Made by a program: the position numbers and the translations under genes | From: Bacteriovoracaceae bacterium | Lineage (GTDB): Bacteria; Bdellovibrionota; Bacteriovoracia; Bacteriovoracales; Bacteriovoracaceae | Length of the DNA stretch: 33,252 nt | Direction: 5' to 3' | Assembly (NCBI GenBank): GCA_023151145.1 | Contig: JAKLJM010000004.1 | Span: 1-33,252 of the forward strand | Notes under the pieces: generated by a model | What the model saw: only the letters and a program-made list of their open reading frames with translations | The model's database searches: none | Told to the model about the DNA's origin: nothing | Part shown: piece by piece, positions 24,165-32,487 of the stretch | Numbering within the stretch: position 1 is the stretch's first letter | Layout: every line of letters starts with the position of its first letter

Positions 24165-26657
24165 ATGTGTGCTACAAAAGTTGCAAAGAAAGCCCCTGCT
24201 AAAAAAGGGGCTGCTGCAAAAACTCCCACTAAAGCAAGTTCTAAAAAAGCTGTGAAATCTGTGAAAGTTGTAAAATCAACAGATGATGTTGAGGTCATTG
24301 AAAAAGCGGCTGGTGAATATGATCTTGTTGTTGTTGAGTCACCTTCAAAAGCAAAAACCATTAAAAAATATTTGGGAAGAGGTTTTCAAGTTGTGGCCAG
24401 TAATGGACACATTAAAGATCTTCCTAAGTCGAAATTGGGCGTAGATATTAAAGACGACTTCGCTCTCGATTTAGTTCCGATTACAGGTAAAAAAGAAAAA
24501 ATAGAACGTATTCAAGAATTAGCTAAAGATGCTAATCAAATCTATCTCGCTCCCGATATGGACCGCGAGGGAGAAGCGATTGCCTTTCATTTGGCCGAAG
24601 AGATTGGATCGAGAAAAAAGAATATACACAGAGTGGTTTTTAATGCGGTTACAAAAACTGCTGTAAAAAATGCTATTGATCATCCAACAAAGCTTAATCA
24701 AGCAATGTATGACTCACAAAAAACGAGACGTGTGCTTGATCGTTTGGTGGGTTATAAAATTTCACCGATTCTTTGGGATAAAATTCAACGAGGAATTTCT
24801 GCAGGTCGAGTTCAATCAGTAGCTCTAAGAATTATTGTTGAACGTGAAGATGAAATTAAAGCTTTTACTCCAACTAAATGGTTTTCTATTCAAGGTGAAA
24901 TGAATAAAGCAAATACTAATTTTGCTTTTAAGTATTACGGTGAAGATTCTAGTAAAAAAACAGATCTAGATGGAGATACTGCTGAAAAATTAGCTTTGAA
25001 AATTGTTAATGATACAAAAGGCAAAGCCTATAAAGTTGTTGAAGTAAAAAAGAAAGAGCGTCGCCAAAATCCAACGGCACCTTTTACAACTTCAAAATTA
25101 CAACAGGAAGCCGCTAACAAATTAGGTTTTACCGCAAAGAAAACCATGATGATTGCTCAGATGCTTTATGAAGGGGTGCAATTAAGAGATCATGGTCTAC
25201 AAGGTTTGATTACCTATATGCGTACGGATTCAGTAAGAACTGAACCTGAAGCAATGAAGAGTCTTCGCGATTTTATTAAAACAGAATATGGAAAAGAATT
25301 TTTATCTTCCGAAGAAATTACTTATAAGAAGAAAGGAACCAGTAAGGTTCAAGATGCCCACGAGGCCATTCGTCCAACATCCCTTGAATTTACACCAGCA
25401 GAAGTAAAGGGGGATTTAGATCCAGATCAATTTAAACTTTACGAGCTTATTTGGAATAAATTTATTTCCAGCCAAATGGCTCCAGCAGTTATCGATCAAA
25501 CAACTGTTCTTTTTGAAAACAACGGCCATTATTTTAAAAGTAATGGATCGATCATTAAGTTTCCGGGTTTCAGAACTGTCTACTTAGACTCTCAAGTTGA
25601 AAAGGCATCTAAAAAATCTAGTGATGATGATGAGTCAGAAGAAGCAGAAGTAAAATCGGGAATTCTTCCTGATATTAAAGAAGGTGAGACACTAAAAGCG
25701 ACAAAAGAAGCTAATAGTGAAGAGCACTGGACTTCTCCACCGCCACGTTTTTCGGAAGCATCTTTAGTAAAAGCACTAGAAGAAGGCGGGATTGGACGTC
25801 CATCAACATACGCAGCCATTATTTCTAATATTCAAGATCGTGGTTATGTTGAGAAAATTGAAAACCGCTTTATTCCTACAGAGTTAGGAAAAGTGGTTTG
25901 TAAAATGTTAGTAGAATCATTCCCAGAAGTTATGGATGTGGAATTCACCGCTAAAGTTGAAGAACTTCTCGATAAGATCGAAGAAGGTGATGTTTCTTGG
26001 AAAAAAGTTTTAAAAGATTTTTGGAACGGATTTGAGGAAACTCTTGAGCGTGCCAAAGAAGAAATGAAAAATCTTAAGAAACAAGCAACGCCTACAGGGA
26101 TTCACTGCCGTAAATGTGATGCTGGTGAATACCATATTAAATGGGGAAAAAATGGACAATTTCTAGCTTGTTCAAATTATCCAGATTGTACGTCAACTGA
26201 AGATTTCAAACGTATGAGTGATGGTAGTTTGGAAATTGTTGAAAAAGAATTTGCTAAAGATCCGTGTACGACGTGTGGAAAACGCATGGCGATTAAAAAA
26301 GGGAAATTTGGAAAATTTCTTGCTTGTGAAGATTATCCAACATGTATGACAACGGCACCTTTTACTATTGATGTAACATGCCCGGAATGTAAAGTTGGAA
26401 AGTTTGCAGAGAAGAAAAGCCGTTATGGTAAAATTTTCTACGGATGTTCTAACTACCCTCAATGTAACAATGCTATGTGGACTAAACCCTATAATTTTGG
26501 TTGTGCTAAATGTGGCCATGCCGTTATGGGAGAAAAATATTCTAAGAAAAATGGCGCACAATTAGAGTGTCCAAAGTGCCGCTACCGCGTCGATTTGGCC
26601 GATACGCCATTTGCCCCTAAAGAAGTTGAAGAATCAGTGGAAGTGGGCCTAGATTAG
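24165..26657 (+). CDS. topA: DNA topoisomerase I
   Basis: Type IA topoisomerase that relaxes negative supercoils, 830 residues. The first 40 residues are a Lys/Ala/Thr-rich tail (KKAPAKKGAAAKTPTKASSKK) resembling histone H1 C-termini; basic tails in topA are usually C-terminal. The Toprim domain follows (EYDLVVVESPSKAKTIKKYLG; LAPDMDREGEAIAFHL), then the DNA gate with the active-site Tyr351 in LITYMRTDSVR, and LVKALEEGGIGRPSTYA. Four Cys4 zinc fingers end the protein (from CRKCDAGE to CPKCRYRV). The TAAGG ribosome binding site is eight bases upstream of the ATG. The stop codon TAG lies in the terminator hairpin. Confidence 0.96.
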   Translation: MCATKVAKKAPAKKGAAAKTPTKASSKKAVKSVKVVKSTDDVEVIEKAAGEYDLVVVESPSKAKTIKKYLGRGFQVVASNGHIKDLPKSKLGVDIKDDFALDLVPITGKKEKIERIQELAKDANQIYLAPDMDREGEAIAFHLAEEIGSRKKNIHRVVFNAVTKTAVKNAIDHPTKLNQAMYDSQKTRRVLDRLVGYKISPILWDKIQRGISAGRVQSVALRIIVEREDEIKAFTPTKWFSIQGEMNKANTNFAFKYYGEDSSKKTDLDGDTAEKLALKIVNDTKGKAYKVVEVKKKERRQNPTAPFTTSKLQQEAANKLGFTAKKTMMIAQMLYEGVQLRDHGLQGLITYMRTDSVRTEPEAMKSLRDFIKTEYGKEFLSSEEITYKKKGTSKVQDAHEAIRPTSLEFTPAEVKGDLDPDQFKLYELIWNKFISSQMAPAVIDQTTVLFENNGHYFKSNGSIIKFPGFRTVYLDSQVEKASKKSSDDDESEEAEVKSGILPDIKEGETLKATKEANSEEHWTSPPPRFSEASLVKALEEGGIGRPSTYAAIISNIQDRGYVEKIENRFIPTELGKVVCKMLVESFPEVMDVEFTAKVEELLDKIEEGDVSWKKVLKDFWNGFEETLERAKEEMKNLKKQATPTGIHCRKCDAGEYHIKWGKNGQFLACSNYPDCTSTEDFKRMSDGSLEIVEKEFAKDPCTTCGKRMAIKKGKFGKFLACEDYPTCMTTAPFTIDVTCPECKVGKFAEKKSRYGKIFYGCSNYPQCNNAMWTKPYNFGCAKCGHAVMGEKYSKKNGAQLECPKCRYRVDLADTPFAPKEVEESVEVGLD

Positions 26658-26664
26658 GCCCTTT
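26645..26664 (+). terminator. terminator hairpin containing the topA stop codon
   Basis: GGGCCTA (26645-26651), loop GAT, TAGGCCC (26655-26661), then TTTCCTTTG. The topA TAG is 26655-26657. The T-run is interrupted, so moderate strength. Confidence 0.75.
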
Positions 26665-26764
26665 CCTTTGTCTAATTTCTAGACAGCACTATAGATTTTT
26701 CTCTAAATCACCATTTTTTCAAAGAAAATGACAATATATGAGCATCTTAAACCAGGACTGCTCA

Positions 26765-27178
26765 ATGAAAAAAACTATCCTTTCAATTTTTTTGGGAATT
26801 TCTCTTATTTCTTCGGCCAATGCCGCTGTCGTTTCATCTTATGATATGAACAAAAGCTGTACTCTCTATCGTACAACAACTGAAACGAAACCAATTCTGA
26901 GTCATGAATCAATGGTTCTAAATAAGAATGTCTATGGACTCTCGTTACAAAATATGGATATTGATTTTTTGAAGAAAGAAGTTCGTTTTGATTTAATGGG
27001 ACTAGTGGTGATGGGAATTAATAAAAGAATTACTAATGAAAGCATTCGTATTGACGAAAAAAATCCTGACTTCAAAGTTTTTACGAATCAATTAAATAGA
27101 AAAATTCAATTATTAGAATCAGTATGTCTCGATGGTACTAATCAAGTTCAATCATTTTCATTTTTTGAAAGTGAGTGA
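26765..27178 (+). CDS. small secreted hypothetical protein
   Basis: Secreted protein of 137 residues. The track start at 26738 is replaced by ATG 26765, which opens a signal peptide (MKKTILSIFLGISLISSANA) and has AGGA seven bases upstream. The mature part has two cysteines (KSCTLYR and SVCLDG) that could form a disulfide, and no motif I recognise. A 6-bp inverted repeat (TGAGCA 26739-26744, TGCTCA 26759-26764) flanks the ribosome binding site and ends right before the ATG. It converges on the subtilase-like gene with the coding ends overlapping by 21 bases and no terminator visible between them. Confidence 0.7.
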   Translation: MKKTILSIFLGISLISSANAAVVSSYDMNKSCTLYRTTTETKPILSHESMVLNKNVYGLSLQNMDIDFLKKEVRFDLMGLVVMGINKRITNESIRIDEKNPDFKVFTNQLNRKIQLLESVCLDGTNQVQSFSFFESE

Positions 27179-27916
27179 GAGATAATCCGCAAAATATTTA
27201 GCTACAGCATAAGAGGATCCTTTAAAATCGATTGAAGGATCTTCATCTATCCAGACATTTACTTTATCTGCCTGAAAAGTTTTCGGATCTTTAATGATCG
27301 ATTCACTCAATCTCACCTGGCTCCCAACAATTGTTTTTTGTTTTTCTAGTAAAAAATCGTGGGGAAAAAGATAAGCCATTTCTTTAAGATTAGGCTCCAC
27401 ACGTCCACTGGCCAAGATAAAATGAGTCTTCTTGGGCAAGAGCGCTGAGATCTTATTTCTTAAGGGAACACCAGTTGCTGAAAGAACATAACGAATTTGA
27501 TTTTTTAATATATGTGGCATACTCATCTTCCAATAATCGACAGTTTGAATTCCTGCTTTATCAAAGACGATAATGGGAAACAATTGTAGCTCCTTAGTTC
27601 CTCTGTAGTTTTCTATAAAGGTTTTTAAGACTTTTTGGCCATGTAGGCGTGGGGAATTTAAATCAGCTTCATTACAACTGATGACAAAACTTTCCATGGC
27701 AAAATGAACGGAATGAATTTTAATGAGTGGATGCTTGGGAAGTCGGTGAGGGCAAAATCCAGTATCAATGATGGCAATATTCTGATAGGTCTTTTTATAA
27801 AGAGAGTCCTCCGCTAAGGAGGACTCGGCAATGGTAAAATTAGAAATTATTATCGTTACTAGGAATATCGATAGTGTACGGACGGTGTAAGCTAAATTTT
27901 TCGTAAGCATTGTCAT
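27158..27916 (-). CDS. small secreted subtilase-like (S8) protein, degenerate
   Basis: Secreted protein of about 252 residues with a signal peptide (hydrophobic SIFLVTIIISNFTIA). Three blocks follow the subtilisin triad in order: NIAIIDTGFCP with Asp51, LHGQKVLKTF with His92, and FKGSSYAVAKY with Ser235. The flanking residues are poor: HGTHVAG is reduced to HGQKVLK, GTSMA to GSSYA, and where the oxyanion Asn sits (AAGN) this protein reads ILASGR. It is shorter than normal S8 catalytic domains. It may be an inactive or specialised subtilase. Its first 25 or so codons overlap the 3' end of the 1176-aa gene in a different frame, so ATG 27916 (or 27910) is chosen; TTG 27931 is less likely. Convergent with the small secreted gene. 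Confidence 0.65.
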   Translation of the reverse strand: MTMLTKNLAYTVRTLSIFLVTIIISNFTIAESSLAEDSLYKKTYQNIAIIDTGFCPHRLPKHPLIKIHSVHFAMESFVISCNEADLNSPRLHGQKVLKTFIENYRGTKELQLFPIIVFDKAGIQTVDYWKMSMPHILKNQIRYVLSATGVPLRNKISALLPKKTHFILASGRVEPNLKEMAYLFPHDFLLEKQKTIVGSQVRLSESIIKDPKTFQADKVNVWIDEDPSIDFKGSSYAVAKYFADYLSLTFKK

Positions 27917-30900
27917 ATAAACCACGGTCAAACTTTTTAAGGTTCTTTTTAAAGTTGTCTTCCATGTTCCCTAAAATATCTTTAGTTGTCGAGCGAACTT
28001 TTAATTTCATATCACTTGATACAGGTTTGTAATAACTTAATGAATTACCAACGATATCTTTATAGGCAATTGCTGCTAAATGAATTCCCGCTGTCGCTTC
28101 ACTTAATGAACCATTGGCACTTGCTTTCATTAAATTATGGATCATGTTCCCATCATTTTCTAAAAGTTTAATCCATTTCTTATCACGGTTAAAAATACCA
28201 CCTGATTCATCGTAAGCAACACTGATGTTCATTACTTCACCCAAAGATTTGATAGCTGCGATTTGGATGTTTCTTTGTGGAGCAAAGAAGTTTGTACGAT
28301 TCACTTGATTCTTTAAGTTTTGAACAATCGTTGCATTTGCATCAGCAAAAGGCTTGAAGATTTCTAAGTCAGACACCGCAGTTTCTAGGCTTGATTGAAC
28401 GTGCATTGTCATGCCTTTTATCTGAGTGCGGTGTGGGTTAGTAAAGTACATTCTACGTTCAGTTTTTGTTTGCGCCAAAGTAAATGGAAAGCTTTGGTTA
28501 TCTTTGAATGCACCAAATGTTCTCGCTACTTTCAAGCTTTGAGCATTTTGATCAGCGTGAACAAAGAGTGAGTTCTTAGAATTGATCACTAATGCTTCAG
28601 TGAGTTTTGTCACAGCCCCTTGACCGTCATCAACGAGGATTGCTGCTTTATCTTGTAAACCATTAGTAACGATTGTTTGATTTAAGTTTCCAAGGGCAAG
28701 GTCAAGAACAGAAACAGCTTCAATTCCACCAACTAAATCTAGAACTTGTAGCAGGTCTTGTGAATTTACATTTGAATTCGTCACGATTACAGCTTTGCCA
28801 GCTTTTTCTACGTAAGGAGCACGTGCCATTAAATCAAGTGGTAGTGCGAGTTCTCCAACTTTTACGCCTTGGATTTTGATGTCAGCAGAAATTCTAAGTG
28901 GGACATATGTTTCTTTTTCGCTAGCAACTAAAAGCTCAGCATCTGATAAGTTAACTGAACCAACTTGTAAGCCATTTAAAGAGTTAAATGGTTTTGCGAT
29001 AATATTTCCGTTGGCCTTTAAATCAATAGTGATGGCTTCAGAGTAAGCGCGTTTTGAAATATTACTCACTTGAATTTTTAAATTTTGCTTTTTATTGATT
29101 AAAGCAAATGCATCACTTAATGAAAGGGCATTTAATTGTAACGGGTACTGAACTCGGATATCTTTAGTGTCTAGAGCCTTTAAAAGATTTTTTCCCAGAT
29201 CTTCATAATGACGAAGTTGAACTGGATCTTTACTACTTGGCGTAAGTTGTACGCGCATGTGGTCTTTGTATAAAGCACCATTTTTTTCACTCAATGAAAT
29301 TGTCGACATTGCACCATTGACGATTGTGGTAATTGAACGAGCTGGAATAGCTGGAAGAGCGATATCTTCACCTGAAACAAATTGTGCTTTAGCACCAACT
29401 AAGTCTTTTTTCCCGTAGTTTTTAATAACGATCGTGCGAAGAATTCTTTCACCTGGCATGAACACACCATCTAATCTTGCCACGTTACTAATACCACCAT
29501 CCTGAATGCTAGATGAAACGTATTCTGCTACTGGATGATTTTCATAGATCGCTTTAACTTCAGCTAGACGTTTTTGTCTAAACTCTTCAGTTTTTTGTGC
29601 GATATTTTTATCATATGTTTGAGCTTCAACTTTTGTATAAGTAGTGCTTCTGATTTCTTCGTATTTTTCGCTGTAAGCATGAGCTTCCATTGAACGGTAA
29701 GCTGTCTTATAAGTTGTGTCCTGGCGATTAGGGTTTGCCGTCGTTTCTTTGAAAGAAATATCAAAGGCACGATTTCTCGCTGGAGAGTATTCTCTGGCGT
29801 AAGCTCTTTGATCTTGAGAGCGACGTCCATCTTCATAAGTATCTCGGTATTCTCTTTCTACCGCTGATCTATAGTGACCTTGGTAGTGAGTATCGTAAGA
29901 CTGATTATAGTCGGCATCGATTCTTCGAATAAATTCTGCATAAACTTCATCGCGATACTTGAAAGCATATCCATCATAGTAAGCTCTTCTAAAAACTTCT
30001 TTTGAAGCTGATCTATTTGGATTAAAGCGTGGTCCTTGGTAGTTGGATGGCATTGAAGGAGTACGACGTTCAAATGACCCTAAAAATTCACCTTTAATTT
30101 CTGCTTGTTTTAAATCACTATTTTCATAAAGGGCTACAGCTTCACCTTCACCTCGTATTGATCCTACTTCCATACCTTTTTTAATAGCACGGTTTAAACC
30201 ATCAGTTTCACCCTGTTTCGTTCCCACTAATACAGCATCAGATTTTTCAGCTCTTTGGATTCCGGCCACTTTTCCTTCACGGTTACCAGCATCGATATGG
30301 CCTGCATCTGTACCTTGAATGCGACCATCGCGATCTCCTTCAAAACGGCCGCGTTCACTTCCTTCTACTTCTCCCACTTGAGAACCGCGATTATAGTCGC
30401 GTTCTCTTCCGGCTCTTTCTCCGTCACGTAAACCATCACTACGACCATCACTTAAGCCGATATCACGACCCATATTGCGAGAAAGTTCTGTCCCGTCAAT
30501 ATCACCATCTCTTTCACCATTAATATAACCTTCACGATTCACTTGATCGATTGAACGGATCAGGTCTTCGCGGTACTGATTAAAAGTGCGTGAAGTTTCG
30601 GCCATTCTTCTTTCAGATTCATCTAGGCGCTTAATTAATTGTAAGAGTTCAGTCTTTTGGCGGTTTAACTCAGATAAAATTTGATTTTCTCTTTGCTGTG
30701 AATTTTGTTCTAATTTTAAAATCTCAGCAAGCTTCGTATTGATTTGTTGAGAACGAGTTTCAAGTGCAACAAGTTCTGCACGTTTTCTTTCAAGTGGTTT
30801 TTGAGCTTCTTCCAGATTTTTTCTAGCGACTAATGAAGTGTCTTGAGCTTTTTTCAATTCAGCTTCTAATTGTCCAATCTCAACTTTTTTTGCTTCAACT

Positions 30901-31370
30901 TTTGCTTGGCAATCTGCTGATGGGGCTTGTGTACACTGAGTATTTAAATTTTGTAATTCCGCTTTTGCAGCTTCAGTTTTTGCTGTTGCTAATTTTAACT
31001 GTGCTTGCGCTTCGTTAGCTTGAGCTTTAATTTGATTAAATCCAGTTTCTAATAATGAGATTTCAGATTTTAGATTTTGAATATTTGTAGAAAGTGTATT
31101 TTTTTCTGTATTAAGTTGATTTTTTTCTTGAGGAAGATTTTGAAGTTTTGTTCTTAAAGCAATTAATTCTTGCTCTAAATTTTTAACTGAATTTTCTTTT
31201 TCAATACGTGCCTTTTCAGCTTCGGCCAATTGAAACTTAGCTTGTGCTTGGTTTTGTTGGTACACACGAAAATCTGGATCATCTTCAAGTTTAAAACTTG
31301 GCTGGCCATAATAGGCCAATACAACAGCAGGATTTAGTAACATTAGTAGCGCAAGTTTTGATAGCTTCAA
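27840..31370 (-). CDS. large secreted protein with coiled coil and strict four-residue Gly and Tyr repeats
   Basis: Secreted 1176-residue protein that I cannot assign. The TTG start at 31370 is supported by GAGAGGGG just upstream and a signal peptide (MKLSKLALLMLLNPAVVLA). Residues 30-270 are a Gln/Glu/Lys coiled coil. Residues 281-407 have Gly every fourth residue (for example at 281, 285, 289, 293, 301, 305, 309, 313, 317, 321), with the register reset twice. Residues 460-586 keep the period of four but with Tyr, Phe or aliphatic at each position (460, 464, 468, 472, 476, 480 and so on to 512, then 524, 528, 536, 540; 554 to 586). From 620 the protein is beta-rich (ERILRTIVIKNYGKKDLVGA), with a helical C-terminus. 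Likely an extracellular or periplasmic structural protein. Its end overlaps the subtilase-like gene. Confidence 0.8.
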   Translation of the reverse strand: MKLSKLALLMLLNPAVVLAYYGQPSFKLEDDPDFRVYQQNQAQAKFQLAEAEKARIEKENSVKNLEQELIALRTKLQNLPQEKNQLNTEKNTLSTNIQNLKSEISLLETGFNQIKAQANEAQAQLKLATAKTEAAKAELQNLNTQCTQAPSADCQAKVEAKKVEIGQLEAELKKAQDTSLVARKNLEEAQKPLERKRAELVALETRSQQINTKLAEILKLEQNSQQRENQILSELNRQKTELLQLIKRLDESERRMAETSRTFNQYREDLIRSIDQVNREGYINGERDGDIDGTELSRNMGRDIGLSDGRSDGLRDGERAGRERDYNRGSQVGEVEGSERGRFEGDRDGRIQGTDAGHIDAGNREGKVAGIQRAEKSDAVLVGTKQGETDGLNRAIKKGMEVGSIRGEGEAVALYENSDLKQAEIKGEFLGSFERRTPSMPSNYQGPRFNPNRSASKEVFRRAYYDGYAFKYRDEVYAEFIRRIDADYNQSYDTHYQGHYRSAVEREYRDTYEDGRRSQDQRAYAREYSPARNRAFDISFKETTANPNRQDTTYKTAYRSMEAHAYSEKYEEIRSTTYTKVEAQTYDKNIAQKTEEFRQKRLAEVKAIYENHPVAEYVSSSIQDGGISNVARLDGVFMPGERILRTIVIKNYGKKDLVGAKAQFVSGEDIALPAIPARSITTIVNGAMSTISLSEKNGALYKDHMRVQLTPSSKDPVQLRHYEDLGKNLLKALDTKDIRVQYPLQLNALSLSDAFALINKKQNLKIQVSNISKRAYSEAITIDLKANGNIIAKPFNSLNGLQVGSVNLSDAELLVASEKETYVPLRISADIKIQGVKVGELALPLDLMARAPYVEKAGKAVIVTNSNVNSQDLLQVLDLVGGIEAVSVLDLALGNLNQTIVTNGLQDKAAILVDDGQGAVTKLTEALVINSKNSLFVHADQNAQSLKVARTFGAFKDNQSFPFTLAQTKTERRMYFTNPHRTQIKGMTMHVQSSLETAVSDLEIFKPFADANATIVQNLKNQVNRTNFFAPQRNIQIAAIKSLGEVMNISVAYDESGGIFNRDKKWIKLLENDGNMIHNLMKASANGSLSEATAGIHLAAIAYKDIVGNSLSYYKPVSSDMKLKVRSTTKDILGNMEDNFKKNLKKFDRGLYDNAYEKFSLHRPYTIDIPSNDNNF

Positions 31371-31670
31371 GTGTAACCCCTCTCGAAAAGATTCAAATGA
31401 TACCAGTGAGCAGTGTCAATAAGACGCCAAAAAGAGACAATTGGATTCCTCTTGTCCCCAAAAACCAGAATCCGTTCGGTTTGCTATTGGACTTATAACA
31501 TCAAAAGCAAACCCGATGCCAAACGCTGCAATTATTACATGTTAGGGGGTGTAAGTTTTTTAGACACTTTTAAAAGAGCTAGTAAAAGGTACAAGCTTGT
31601 GCCTGTCATAAAAGATTAACTGGTACGCTTTTGAAAATCATTTAGGTCGTTATCTTTTTAGGAGTTATTT
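31371..31670. other. 300-base divergent intergenic region
   Basis: Between the tetrad-repeat gene and the papain-like gene, which are divergent. The short ORFs on the track here do not look like real proteins. A minus-strand TTGACA (31416-31421 on plus) could be a -35 for the tetrad-repeat gene, but no -10 at normal spacing is seen. GGTACAAGCTTGTGCC (31588-31603) is an 8-bp dyad with one G-T pair and could be an operator. Nothing else is recognised. Confidence 0.3.
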
Positions 31671-32486
31671 ATGATGAAAGCAAAAGTATTAATCTTTTCA
31701 TTGGCATCAGTGCTAAGTGTTTCTGTCTTGGCCAAAAAATATGTTTCTTATGCCCCATCTAATGATGAACAACAATTTTGTCTCGACCGTAATGATGAAA
31801 ACTTCTCTAAAGAATTAGTGAACGATCCACATAACCTCATGGCCTTTAGAAACCAAGGTGGAATTGGGGGTGGTGGAGTGTGTTGGTGGCATTCGCGTTT
31901 TCAACGAAATGCTCTTTATTTGACAGTCTTTAAACCAGAAGAGAAAAGACCAGTAATCAGTGAAGTCGAAAAAATCATCAAAAAAATCCGCAAAGGAAAA
32001 GAAGTGGTTGTTATTCCTGGTTATGAAAATTTTTATGAATTCACATCGCATAATCGCTCTTTAGTTCAAAAAGAATTGGAAGCTTGGCAAGTAAATGATG
32101 GTGCAGTGAAATTCGCATGGGTGAAAGGCTTATCGGGTAATAATATTGTTAAGCCAGAAGAACTTAAAAGAATGATGGATGAATTGTATGAAGAAGTAGA
32201 AGGGAAAAATACAATCGCCTATCAAAAATTACAAATCAAAGGAATAACGGCTCATGCATGGCTTGTTGTGAACATGAAACAAGTGGGTGAAGATGGCTAT
32301 GATCTAGAAGTGATTGATAGTAATGAACAGTATATGACTAGGGTTTATAAATATCGTTTAGGTGACACGAATTTTACCCATTGGTTTTATGGAGATTTCA
32401 CACCTTATTTAGAAAAAACGAATGAAATGGATAAGATCAAGACGGTCATTGATGAGAAATGCCGTCCTGATAAATTAGATTCTTAA
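31671..32486 (+). CDS. secreted papain-like cysteine-protease-like protein (remote)
   Basis: Secreted protein of 271 residues with a signal peptide (KVLIFSLASVLSVSVLA) and an AGGAG ribosome binding site before ATGATG. I do not recognise the family. A Cys-His-Asp/Asn order can be read: GGGGVCWWHSRFQRNA with Cys71 at the head of a likely helix, ITAHAWLVVNM with His195 on a strand, and LEVIDSNEQY with Asp216/Asn218. This order and spacing is like papain-fold or transglutaminase-fold enzymes, in which Cys starts a helix and His and Asp lie on neighbouring strands. Other cysteines (37 and one near the C-terminus) could pair. If so it would be a secreted protease, amidase or transglutaminase. The assignment is by eye. 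Confidence 0.5.
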   Translation: MMKAKVLIFSLASVLSVSVLAKKYVSYAPSNDEQQFCLDRNDENFSKELVNDPHNLMAFRNQGGIGGGGVCWWHSRFQRNALYLTVFKPEEKRPVISEVEKIIKKIRKGKEVVVIPGYENFYEFTSHNRSLVQKELEAWQVNDGAVKFAWVKGLSGNNIVKPEELKRMMDELYEEVEGKNTIAYQKLQIKGITAHAWLVVNMKQVGEDGYDLEVIDSNEQYMTRVYKYRLGDTNFTHWFYGDFTPYLEKTNEMDKIKTVIDEKCRPDKLDS

Positions 32487-32487
32487 A

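Noticed and set aside
24181-24219. Hairpin AGCCCCT/AGGGGCT with outer TTGCA/TGCAA near the topA start
   Set aside because: It lies in the repetitive Lys/Ala codon tract (GCT, AAA), which produces such pairing by itself; no T-run follows.
26193-26561. 122-aa minus-strand ORF inside topA
   Set aside because: Antisense shadow of the zinc-finger region; its Cys/Phe-rich pattern is an artefact of the finger codons.
29613-30530. DNA tandem repeat or CRISPR-like array in the tetrad-repeat gene
   Set aside because: The periodicity is in the protein; the codons vary too much for a DNA repeat, and there are no spacers.
31298-31619. Two overlapping plus-strand ORFs (66 and 68 aa) upstream of the papain-like gene
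   Set aside because: One overlaps the start of the 1176-aa gene on the other strand, neither has a ribosome binding site, and their composition is unlike the window's proteins.
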